From Rubrobacteraceae bacterium (lineage in GTDB: Bacteria > Actinomycetota > Rubrobacteria > Rubrobacterales > Rubrobacteraceae): 64,000 nt of DNA. The translations under genes were made by a program, and so were the position numbers. The notes beneath the pieces were generated by a model. That model made no database searches. It saw nothing but the letters and a program-made list of their open reading frames with translations, and was not told the DNA's origin. Positions 17,844-25,704 of this stretch are shown piece by piece. Where the stretch lies: assembly GCA_030448125.1 (NCBI GenBank), contig JAUJNO010000003.1, forward strand, positions 247,034 to 311,033, given 5' to 3'. Position 1 is the first letter of the stretch, and each line of letters opens with the position of its first letter.

Positions 17844-18602
17844 TTAGTCCGGCGGCAGCGGTGTGACCCGGCTGAGAGCCAAGCCAGCCTCCGAGATCCA
17901 GATCGTGCCCGAGTGCAAGGTCTGCGCCTGCCGCCGCTCCGCCAACGGCCACTCGTCGAGCACCTGCTCGAGCGCGGCCGTCTTGACCACGAGCCGGTTG
18001 TTCTCGACGAGCTCGGTCAACTCCTCCTGCTGGCGCAGCGCCTCATCGAGGTCGATCCCCTTCACCCAGTCGAAGCTGACCCAAACGATGCGCTTACTGG
18101 CGGCCTCATCCTCATCGAGGATTTGCCGCAGGTGGTTTACCCGCTCGGTCGGAGGGCCGCCCTCGGCGACGAAGCGGAAGCGCCCCTCCTCTTCCCAACG
18201 CCCCACCTCCAGCCCATCGCCTTCCAGGTCGGCGCGCAGACCGTCCGCGGTCTCCTCTTCTTCGTCGTGAAACTTAACCAGCAGCCCGGCTTGCGCCTCC
18301 CCGACCTGGAAGAAAGCGGAGTCGAGACGACGCAACAGCTCGAAATTCTGGGCGATTCCGATGAGGTTGTCCGGTACCCCCAAAAACGAGCGCAACTGCC
18401 CGACGAGCGTGACCGGGCGCTCGCTCTGACTCAGGAACTGCTCGAGCACCTCGCGGCGGATGCGCCAGGACTTGCCGATCTTCATGCACGGCAAGCTCCC
18501 CTCGCGGCACCAACGCCAGACCGTCGCCTGTCCCACCCCCAGGTACCAGGCGACATCCTCGACGCCCAACAACCCCTTTCCCTGGGCAAAATCTTTGTCC
18601 AT
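17844..18602 (-). CDS. Excisionase-type HTH regulator with a DcmR/MEDS-like C-terminal domain
   Basis: A 252-aa protein. Residues about 10-58 form a MerR/excisionase helix-turn-helix (GVEDVAWYLGVGQATVWRWCREG, broken by a turn, then MKIGKSWRIRREVLEQFL). The remaining 190 residues have alternating strands and helices with VWVSFDW and GTIWISEAGL, resembling the MEDS sensory domain of DcmR-type regulators; that link is tentative. It sits between the BKACE and LarA-like genes, pointing away, so it is a plausible regulator of this island. A very AT-rich leader with tandem repeats precedes it. Confidence 0.6.
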   Translation of the reverse strand: MDKDFAQGKGLLGVEDVAWYLGVGQATVWRWCREGSLPCMKIGKSWRIRREVLEQFLSQSERPVTLVGQLRSFLGVPDNLIGIAQNFELLRRLDSAFFQVGEAQAGLLVKFHDEEEETADGLRADLEGDGLEVGRWEEEGRFRFVAEGGPPTERVNHLRQILDEDEAASKRIVWVSFDWVKGIDLDEALRQQEELTELVENNRLVVKTAALEQVLDEWPLAERRQAQTLHSGTIWISEAGLALSRVTPLPPD

Positions 18603-18642
18603 TACCTCCGCCTCTACGGTCGTTCGCCTTCGTCGGCCGTCT

Positions 18643-18662
18643 TTTACCTTACTTTACCTTAC
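18643..18662 (-). repeat. Tandem 10-bp repeats in an AT-rich regulator leader
   Basis: TTTACCTTAC is repeated twice, exactly head to tail (18643-18652, 18653-18662), 41 bases before the HTH gene start. The flanking 18640-18735 is extremely AT-rich for this genome. A 10-bp period is one DNA turn, so two protomers could bind the same face. It is likely the promoter/operator of the regulator. Confidence 0.4.
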
Positions 18663-18870
18663 TATATACCCTATTGCTTTATTTCAATTTATTACGTACT
18701 ATATTGCCTCGCTTCGACTTGCTGCCCTTTATAGCGGCATAGTCGAACGTACGAGTAAGCGAGACGCGAGGAGTGCGGCTTTGTCTCACACGGCGGCGAA
18801 CCGTGGGGAAGAAAGCCACGGGGCCTGGGGCGCCGAACGACGGGTCGCGGAGATCCTACCACGCGCACCC

Positions 18871-18973
18871 GTCGGGAAGATCGGGTGTCGAGGAACTGTT
18901 CGTGGGCGGGGAGGGCGAGCCTGAGTACGTCGGGGTGAGGCTGGGCCTCTTCGGGCTTAAAGAGGCACCTTAA
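18871..18973 (+). pseudogene. PRC-barrel domain relic, frameshifted
   Basis: Two frames together give VGKIG followed by VEELFVGGEGEPEYVGVRLG and then LFGLK, the central PRC-barrel pattern (GKIG-D/E-L-F-V-D, then PEYVGV-x-x-G). The two parts are offset by one frame near 18885. The N-terminal strand and everything after GLK are missing; the frame ends at TAA 18971-18973. No start or ribosome site is visible. The stretch 18735-18870 shows nothing else. Confidence 0.4.
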
Positions 18974-19041
18974 TCCGGTGAAGGCCGTCGCGGCCCTTGC
19001 CGGTAGACATTCCTAGAGAGCGATCCAGAGAGGAAGGCCAT

Positions 19042-20457
19042 ATGAAACAGGTCCGCATCGAGTACGGAGACTCGACAATGGATATCGAGGTGCCGGAGAG
19101 CGCGGTGGTAACGCCCGGCGAAAACTTCGTCGAGCCGAAACCCTTGGAAGATCCCGTGGAGGCTACCCGCCAGGCCCTGGCGGAACCACTCGGCTCCCCT
19201 CCCCTGAGGGATCAGGTCGGGCCTGGCTCGAAGGTCGTGATCGTCTTCCCCGACAGGGTCAAGGGAGGCATGCACGCTACCGCCCACCGGCGCGTGACCA
19301 TACCCCTCCTTGTCGAAGAGTTGACGGCGGCGGGGGTCGACGAGCAGGATATCAAGCTCATCTGCGCCATCGGATTGCACCGGAAGAATCGTCTAGACGA
19401 GTTCGAGGCTTACCTTGGGCGGGAGATCGTCGAGCGCTTCCGGGGAGAGCGGCTGGTCAACCAAGACCCCGAAGATCCCGAGGGTGTCGTCAAGCTGGGG
19501 GAGACGGACCATGGCGATCTGGTGGAGGTCAACCGCGACGTGGTGGAGTCGGATCTAACGATCGTACTCGGCCACACTATGGGCAACCCCTACGGCGGTT
19601 ACTCCGGTGGGTACAAGACGTCCACCACGGGCCTTACCACCTGGCGTTCTATCCGTGGCCACCACACCCCCGAGACCCTGCACCGCGAGGACTTCGTGCC
19701 CGCCTCCTCCCACAGCCACTTCCGCAATCAACTCACCAAGATAGGCGAGAAGATCGAAGAGGCGATGAAGGCCCCCTTCTTCACCGTTGACGCCGTCCTC
19801 GACCGTAAAGCCCGGCAACTTGGTGTGTTCGCCGGCAAGACTAGCGAGGTGGAGAAGGCGGGTTGGTCGGCGTCGGCCGATTGGATGCAGGTCGGGCTGG
19901 AGGGAGAGAAGGCCGACGTCCTGGTGCTCGGTATGCCGCGCAATTTTCACTACGGACCCGGGATGGGATCCAACCCCGTCATAATGCTGCAGGCTATCGG
20001 CTCCGCGATAGTGCGTAATGCCAAGGCGCTCAAACCCGGTGCCGTGGTCATCTGTGCCTCGGTGTGTGACGGATGGTTCAACGAGGAATGGTTCCCCGCC
20101 TACCGGGAGGTGTACGAGCTGTTCCAACGGTGTACCACGGTGAGCGAGATGGAGCACTACGCGGACGACCTTTGCAGCAACCCGGAGTACATACGGAAGT
20201 TCAGGGACGAACACGCCTACCATCCCTTCCACGGGTTGCAGCTAACGTACATGGGTGGAATCGCCCTCGACCTCACCCGGGCGATCTACATCGCGGGCGC
20301 GAAGGCGCCGGGGTTTGCCCGAGGGATGGGTTGTATCCCCACCAACACCTTCGAGGAGGCCGTAAAGCACGCGTACCGCTACGTGGGCAAAGACCCCAAG
20401 ATGCTGGTGGTGCCCGAAATGTCCAAGCCGCAGGTTCACCTTCGGATCGGTGATTAA
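19042..20457 (+). CDS. Lactate racemase domain (LarA/DUF2088) family protein
   Basis: A 471-aa protein of the nickel-dependent racemase family. The first half has the nucleotide-like pocket (KVVIVFPDRVKGG, then AIGLHRKN with a His). The central GYSGGYKTSTTG contains the Lys that, in LarA, holds the Ni-pincer cofactor. HH follows about 15 residues later. True LarA also needs LarB, LarC and LarE to make the cofactor; none is here. Family members racemise or epimerise various 2-hydroxyacids. ATG 19042 follows GAGGAAGG; codons upstream to 18997 lack a site. Confidence 0.78.
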   Translation: MKQVRIEYGDSTMDIEVPESAVVTPGENFVEPKPLEDPVEATRQALAEPLGSPPLRDQVGPGSKVVIVFPDRVKGGMHATAHRRVTIPLLVEELTAAGVDEQDIKLICAIGLHRKNRLDEFEAYLGREIVERFRGERLVNQDPEDPEGVVKLGETDHGDLVEVNRDVVESDLTIVLGHTMGNPYGGYSGGYKTSTTGLTTWRSIRGHHTPETLHREDFVPASSHSHFRNQLTKIGEKIEEAMKAPFFTVDAVLDRKARQLGVFAGKTSEVEKAGWSASADWMQVGLEGEKADVLVLGMPRNFHYGPGMGSNPVIMLQAIGSAIVRNAKALKPGAVVICASVCDGWFNEEWFPAYREVYELFQRCTTVSEMEHYADDLCSNPEYIRKFRDEHAYHPFHGLQLTYMGGIALDLTRAIYIAGAKAPGFARGMGCIPTNTFEEAVKHAYRYVGKDPKMLVVPEMSKPQVHLRIGD

Positions 20458-20537
20458 AGCGTCGCAATAGGGCGAGCAAAGGGGATCGACGACGAAGACG
20501 GGAGTTATCGGGGTGGGGCTTGGGAATTCGGTAGATT

Positions 20538-20621
20538 ATGGGATACGAGGTGCTGGCATTCGTCATCGGCACGCTCGTATTCGGTGGCGCCTTGCTGCTG
20601 GCCAGCTTTATGTACCATTAG
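20538..20621 (+). CDS. Possible 27-aa single-helix membrane peptide
   Basis: ATG 20538 to TAG 20619-20621 encodes a peptide that is almost entirely one hydrophobic helix: MGYEV, then LAFVIGTLVFGGALLLASF, ending MYH. Its size and layout resemble small transporter subunits such as MetS or KdpF, but no transporter gene is adjacent. The Shine-Dalgarno sequence is weak. It lies between the LarA-like and aminotransferase genes, both on the same strand. Confidence 0.35.
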   Translation: MGYEVLAFVIGTLVFGGALLLASFMYH

Positions 20622-20700
20622 AAGGTACGGGTATTAGTGTCTCGTCCGGACCTCGAGAAGCCACTTAGTTGAAAGGTACAGACGCAGATCGGAGGGTACC

Positions 20701-22050
20701 ATGACAGAAGAAACCCAAGAGTGGCTCGATAAAGACCGGCGCTACATCTGGCACGGCATGGCCGGTTACAACCCCAACGCTTCGGCGATGGTGGTTGTGG
20801 AAGCCGATGGGGCCTGGATAACAGACATCGATGGCAACCGCTACCTCGACGGCATGGCCGGTATGTGGTGCGTCAACGTCGGCTATGGCCGCGAAGAGTT
20901 GGCGAGAGCCGCCTATGAGCAACTGAAGACCATGCCTTACTACCCGATGAGCCAGAGTCACTTGCCGGCTATCGAGCTGAGTGAGAAGCTCAACGAGTGG
21001 CTGGACGGCGAATACGTAATCCGCCACTCCAACTCCGGCTCCGAGGCAAACGAGACCGCCTTCAAGATAGCTCGTCAGTATCACGCGCTGAACGGCGAAC
21101 CTGGACGGTATAAGTTCATAGCCCGCTACAGAAATTATCATGGCAATACGCTTGGGGCTCTGGCGGCGACCGGTCAATCGCAGCGCAAGTACCTTTACGA
21201 GCCGCTTGCATCAGGGTTTCTGCACGTGGCGCCCCCGGATCGCTACCGTTGCGCGTTCTGCAGCGACCGCCCAGGGTGCAACATGGAGTGCGCCCGGGAA
21301 GTAGAGCGCGTAATAAATTGGGAGCTTCCCGATACGATAGCCGGCGTGATCATAGAGGTGATCATTACCGGTGGGGGCATCCTCGTTCCGCCGGACGGTT
21401 ACGTCGAGGAGGTGGCCCGCATCTGCGAACGCACCGGGGCGCTTCTGATCGTGGACGAGGTGGGCTGCGGCTTCGGCCGGACCGGCAAGAACTTCGGCTA
21501 CCACCACCACGAAGGCGTCAAGCCCGACATCGTCACTATAGGTAAGGGGATGACCAGCGGGTACTTACCCCTTTCCGCGACGGCCGTTAGGCGGGAGGTG
21601 TTCGAGAAGTTCAAGGGGACGGAGGAGTACGGACGCTTGCGTCAGGTAAACACGTTCAGCGGTAACCCCGCCGCCTGCGCCCTGGCGGTAAAAAATCTAG
21701 AGATCATGGCGGACGAAGACCTCCCCGGTCGCTCTGCGCTGCTGGGCGAGCGCCTGCGCGAGGAGCTGACCGAGCTGAAGGGTCATCCCAACGTGGGTGA
21801 CATCCGTGGCAGGGGGCTCTTGTGCGGCATGGAGCTCGTAGAGGACAAGGAGAGCAAACAGCCGGTCGGCACGGAGGTGATGGATAAGCTCATCGCCGCT
21901 TGCAAGGAGAAAGGTCTAATACTTCGCTACAACCGCGATACCACACCCGGGGTCAACAACGTATTGGTCATGGCGCCGCCACTGAGCATCACCGACGAGG
22001 ACCTGGCGTTTATCGTCGAAACCGTGAAGGCAAGCTTCGAGCAACTTTGA
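20701..22050 (+). CDS. Class III PLP-dependent omega-aminotransferase
   Basis: A 449-aa fold type I aminotransferase. Visible marks are SNSGSEANETAFKIAR (phosphate loop), ARYRNYHGNTLGALAATG, the PLP-ring Asp in LLIVDEVGCGFGRTG, and the Schiff-base Lys in IVTIGKGMTSGYLPL. The Cys-rich insertion RCAFCSDRPGCNMEC (about residues 181-195) is found in a subset of omega-amino acid:pyruvate transaminases. It should move an amino group from an omega-amino acid or amine to pyruvate or 2-oxoglutarate. ATG at 20701 follows GATCGGAGG. A dehydrogenase relic downstream may once have oxidised its aldehyde product. Confidence 0.85.
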   Translation: MTEETQEWLDKDRRYIWHGMAGYNPNASAMVVVEADGAWITDIDGNRYLDGMAGMWCVNVGYGREELARAAYEQLKTMPYYPMSQSHLPAIELSEKLNEWLDGEYVIRHSNSGSEANETAFKIARQYHALNGEPGRYKFIARYRNYHGNTLGALAATGQSQRKYLYEPLASGFLHVAPPDRYRCAFCSDRPGCNMECAREVERVINWELPDTIAGVIIEVIITGGGILVPPDGYVEEVARICERTGALLIVDEVGCGFGRTGKNFGYHHHEGVKPDIVTIGKGMTSGYLPLSATAVRREVFEKFKGTEEYGRLRQVNTFSGNPAACALAVKNLEIMADEDLPGRSALLGERLREELTELKGHPNVGDIRGRGLLCGMELVEDKESKQPVGTEVMDKLIAACKEKGLILRYNRDTTPGVNNVLVMAPPLSITDEDLAFIVETVKASFEQL

Positions 22051-22126
22051 CCCTCGAGGTGTTGCGAGACCGGTGAGTCGACCCCTACGACCCGGGTTAC
22101 AACGGCTGACACCGGACACCTGCGGG

Positions 22127-22466
22127 GCCGAGACGACTGAGGAGATCTTCGGGTCGGTATTGAGCGTGATCCCCGTCGAGTGCGAGGAAGGAGATAGTCC
22201 GGCAGGCGAACTACACGCCCTACGGTCTGGCGGCCGTCTGGACCAAGGACGTGCAGCGGGCCCACCGGGTCGCCCACGCGCTCAGGGCAGGCACGGTCTG
22301 GATCAACGCCTACCGGGCCATCTCCTTCACCGCGCCCTTCGGCGGCTACAAGGAGAGCGGCATCGGACGGGAGAACGGGCTGGAGACGCTCCACGAGTAC
22401 ACCCAACTCAAGACCGTCTGGGTCGAACTCTCCGGCGAAATACGCGACCCCTTCAAGCTCGGCTGA
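22127..22466 (+). pseudogene. Aldehyde dehydrogenase C-terminal relic, frameshifted
   Basis: The last third of an ALDH is readable in two frames: TTEEIFGSVLSVIPVE in one, then ANYTPYGLAAVWTKDV, RAGTVWINAY and FGGYKESGIGRENG in the other, switching near 22190. The catalytic Cys/Glu core and NAD-binding half are absent. It follows the aminotransferase on the same strand, where a semialdehyde dehydrogenase would be expected. Sequence between 22051 and 22126 is not recognisable. Confidence 0.7.
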
Positions 22467-22501
22467 AGAGCAGGTCAGCTCTTCGGCAGGTCAGCTAGAG
22501 G

Positions 22502-22603
22502 TTGGAAGAGGGTTTCGCTGAACTAGCCGCCAGGCGAGTAGCGGCTACCAGGAGGGGCAGCTTGCCGCGTGAGATCTCCGAGCAGTTCTGGGTTGGCCTT
22601 TGA
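22502..22603 (+). pseudogene. C-terminal relic of a DNA methyltransferase like the one at 12041
   Basis: Thirty-three codons (LEEGFAELAARRVAATRRGS, then LPREISEQFW) align without gaps to the tail of the intact methyltransferase ending at 12859, whose end reads LNEEFAGLAARRIKATRRGS and REISEQFW. The DNA matches too, with gcgtgagatctccgagcagt shared. Everything upstream, including both catalytic motifs, is gone. Its TGA overlaps the TTG start of the phosphoesterase gene. Confidence 0.75.
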
Positions 22604-23088
22604 GTCCTCTGGTGGCCGTCGTGCTCGCGGACACGCACATCCCCCGCCGTGCGCACGCCTTGCCGGAAGAGCTGTTCTCCTACCTGCGGCAAGCCGACCT
22701 CATCCTGCACGCGGGGGACCTGATCCAGCCATCCGTGCTCGACGAGCTCTCCGCTTACGGCCCGGTCCGGGCCGTCGCTGGTAACGTGGACCTGCCGGAA
22801 GTGGACCTCCCCGAGACGCTGGAGTTCGACTTCGGCGGCGCTAAGATAGCCATGATCCATGACTCTGGACGCAAGGAGGGCCGCCGCAAACGCCTCGAAA
22901 AACACTTCCCCGAGGCCCGCGTAATAGTATTCGGCCATTCGCACGTCCCTTTCCTGGAGGACGAGAACGGCCTCTTGCTCCTCAACCCCGGCAGCCCGAC
23001 AGATAGACGCCGGCAGCCGCGCCACACCTTCGCGTTGCTCCGGGCGGAAGAGGGGAGTGTGCGGGCCGAGATCCTGGCCCTGCCATAG
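22600..23088 (+). CDS. Metallophosphoesterase, YfcE/MJ0936-like
   Basis: A 162-aa single-domain calcineurin-like phosphoesterase with every metal motif: DTH (about residue 11), GDLI (about 40), GNVD (about 62), MIHD (about 86) and GHSHVPF (about 110). The last motif with NPGS is typical of YfcE-type phosphodiesterases. It needs two metal ions and acts in the cytosol on small phosphodiesters. TTG at 22600 was chosen because the family starts right there; no good Shine-Dalgarno site precedes it, since that stretch is the methyltransferase relic. Confidence 0.8.
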   Translation: MSPLVAVVLADTHIPRRAHALPEELFSYLRQADLILHAGDLIQPSVLDELSAYGPVRAVAGNVDLPEVDLPETLEFDFGGAKIAMIHDSGRKEGRRKRLEKHFPEARVIVFGHSHVPFLEDENGLLLLNPGSPTDRRRQPRHTFALLRAEEGSVRAEILALP

Positions 23089-23283
23089 GTTAGCCTTCGG
23101 CATTTCTCACGATGCTCGACCGGTTACGGCCTGTCTCCCGGTTCTCGGCCGCCGGTGCCGAAGGTCGTCGCGAGCGCGGCCGGAGAAGCCCGCGGGACCA
23201 TCGCCCCCACCACGGCGAAAGTACGCGGAGAACGAACGGCGTCTCCCACAACCGTACCGCGCCCGCATCCAGGTGTTAATTAC

Positions 23284-23317
23284 TCGTAAGACCGGATTTA
23301 GATGTTCGTAAGACCGG
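23284..23317 (+). repeat. Two 12-bp direct repeats, 22 bp apart
   Basis: TCGTAAGACCGG occurs at 23284-23295 and 23306-23317, about 30 bases before the sulfatase-like gene. The 22-bp period is two DNA turns, suggesting a regulator site. The rest of 23089-23348 shows nothing. Confidence 0.35.
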
Positions 23318-23348
23318 GGAACTGCCCGTTTCCGGCGCGTCGAAGAAG

Positions 23349-25337
23349 TTGGAGAATAACGACGTGAAGGTACCGGGCTTCTTAAGGGCGGTTCTGAATC
23401 GCCGGGACTGGGCCTACTTGCTCGGCCTCCTGGTCCCTCTCGTCTTCTACGGCCTCGCTCTGAAAGCCTCCGACGTCGCTTCGTTGCCCGGTAACCACGG
23501 ACTGGCTCGGACCTTCGATCTGATGTTGCCGGAGGCGCTCTTTGGCCTGGGGTACGCGTTGCTCTGGGCCGCGCTCTTCGCGGCGGCGAGGAGGGGACCC
23601 CCGCGCCTGGCCGTGGTCTTTCTCTTTCACGCCGCGACGATGCTCGTAACCACTTGTGCCCACCGGTATTTCCGGCAGACCGGCGCCGCCCTGGACTACG
23701 GCGCCATTGTCAGCCTGCTCCCCGAGCCCGCGGAGATCAACCCGGTGTTTTTCCAGGGCGGAATCCCGCCCTCGGCCTGGATGGTCCTCGCGGCCGCCCT
23801 TCTGTACGCTGCTATAGGCCCTCCTTTCGTCGCGCGAGCCGTCGAGCGATGGAGAGGATGGGGCCGGAAAGGCCGCTGGCCGGAGCGCCCGGAACCTCCT
23901 TTACGGGGCCTCTTGCGCTTCTTCTTCTGGGGCTCGGTTTCGGCTGGCTCTCGATGCTGGCCGGCTCCGGCCCGGCGGACGGCGACGCTCCTCTGGCGAG
24001 GGACCGGTTCACCAACGTGATCCTCGCCGGGGTAGAGGAGGCGACCGCCGCCGGAGAGGACGGCACGGATGCCGGTACGGCCACGAACGCCAGCCTCGCG
24101 AAGACGCCCCGGACAGTGGAGCGCAACGTCGTCCTGATACATCTGGAGTCCACCCGCGCGCAGTCCGTAACCCCGTACCACGAGGAACTCGAGACCGCTC
24201 CCTTCCTCGACGAGCTAGCCGAAAGCAGCCTTCTCGCTGAGTGGGCCTACGTGGTCGTCCCTCGCTCCTCGAAGGCGAGCGTGGCGGCGAACTGCGGGAT
24301 CGAGCCGGCCTTCTACCCGGGCCCGGAGTTCGAGCCGGGCGGCGTCCCGGCCCCGTGTCTCGCCGGCCTGCTGAAGTAGCAGGGCTACAGCACCGTTTTC
24401 TTCCAGTCGACGCTCAACACGATGGACGACTTCGGGAGAGTGGTAGAAAACCTCGGCTACGAAGAGAACTACCCGGCCGAGACCCTGGATACGGAGGGCT
24501 TTGAGGTGACGAACGTCTTCGGCTACGAGGACGACGTCATGCTGGAGCCGAGCCGCAAGTGGCTAGAGTACCAGAAGGAGTCGGGTAGGCCGTTCCTGGC
24601 CGAATACTTTACGGGCACCGGACACCACGACTACCGGTGCCTCTCCACCCGCCACGGGACCGAGGACTTCGCCGAGGACGACCTGCTCAACCAGTACCTC
24701 AACTGCATGCGCCTCCAGGACATCTTCTTGAAGAACCTCATAGACCAGTACAAGGAGCTGGGGCTCTACGAGGATACGGTCTTAGTCGTTTCCGGGGACC
24801 ACGGGGAGGGTTTGGGCGAGCACGGCCGCTTCTTGCACGGCGACACCATCTACAAGGAGGGCCTGAGGGTACCCCTCTTGCTACATGCTCCCGGCTAGTT
24901 CGAGGACGGCGAGCGGGCCGAAGGGCTCTCGAGCCAGCTCGACATCCTGCCGACGGTGCTGGAGATGCTGGGCTACGAGGTGAAGGACGGAGGGTACCCG
25001 GGTTACTCGCTGCTGCATCCTCTGCCCGAAGACCGCACGCTCATGTTCAGTTGTATCAGCGACGACACGTGCCTGGCGAGCACAAAGGGACATGAGAAGT
25101 ACGTCTACCACTACGAGAACCAGCCCGAGGAGGTCTTTGATCTCCGACGACCCTCTCGAAAGGCACAACCTCGCGGGCGAACGTGGCGAGGAAGAGTTAG
25201 ACGAGCGGCGCGAAGACCTCCTCGTGTGGCGTTCGAGGGCCGACGCCGGGTAGGAAGCATACCGGCAAACGGTATCGCGTGCTCGCCGGATCCTACCGGG
25301 GATACCCGAGAAAGATCCACCCCGTTCGGTCAGGTGA
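23349..25337 (+). pseudogene. Sulfatase/LTA synthase-like membrane protein, disrupted
   Basis: The first 180 codons give several membrane helices (YLLGLLVPLVFYGLAL, ALFGLGYALLWAALF and others). After a frame change near 23900-23940 the extracytoplasmic sulfatase domain follows: VLIHLESTRAQSVTPYH, FTGTGHHDY, SGDHGEGLGEHG. Reading then meets in-frame TAG at 24377 and 24896, a second frame change at 25142 (apparent loss of TC), and a third TAG at 25251. The family transfers phosphoglycerol or cleaves sulfate/phosphate esters outside the cell. At least five lesions over an otherwise well-conserved sequence mark it as a recent pseudogene, unless the reads are wrong. It starts with TTG at 23349. 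Confidence 0.8.
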
Positions 25338-25704
25338 GAGTACCGACCTTCTGGAGCAGCTGCAGCTTGCTCCGGCCGTGGGGCGACTCGTCTATCACGT
25401 CGGTCAGGTCGTAGCCGCAGCTGGCCCTGCCGTTGGAAGGCAAGTGCTGGCCCATCTGCCACAGCGCGAAGCCTTCGATCAGGTACACGTCGCCGTCGAC
25501 CGCCACGTAGCAGTCGTTGCCGCTAACGCCGTCGTGTTCGGCCAGCTCTTCGGTCGTGAACGCGCGATCGCCGGAGACGGCGCCGGGATCTCCGCCGCTA
25601 CGTTCCCCGTACTCCAGTTGCCAGTACACGGCAGCCCCGATGATGGCGAAGCCGAATATCAAGCTGGCGAGCGTGACGACGACCTTGTACGCCGGGCTCT
25701 TCAT
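25330..25704 (-). CDS. Membrane-anchored cytochrome b5-like heme-binding domain protein
   Basis: A 124-aa protein: one N-terminal transmembrane helix (about residues 8-27, VVVTLASLIFGFAIIGAAVY) and an extracytoplasmic cytochrome b5-like domain. The domain is recognised from YVAVDGDVYLIEGF, GQHLPSNG, a Cys in SCGYDLTDV and SPHGRSKLQLL. His residues in GQHLP and SPHG are the likely heme ligands. Its ATG overlaps the stop of the upstream Cys-rich gene by one base (TGATG), so the two are translationally coupled. It probably passes electrons to or from its partner; that is inference. Confidence 0.75.
   Translation of the reverse strand: MKSPAYKVVVTLASLIFGFAIIGAAVYWQLEYGERSGGDPGAVSGDRAFTTEELAEHDGVSGNDCYVAVDGDVYLIEGFALWQMGQHLPSNGRASCGYDLTDVIDESPHGRSKLQLLQKVGTLT

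Noticed and set aside
24377..25253. Amber (TAG) recoding in the sulfatase-like gene
   Set aside because: TAG is a normal terminator elsewhere in the window, frame changes are also present in this gene, and decay of CAG/TGG codons explains three TAGs.
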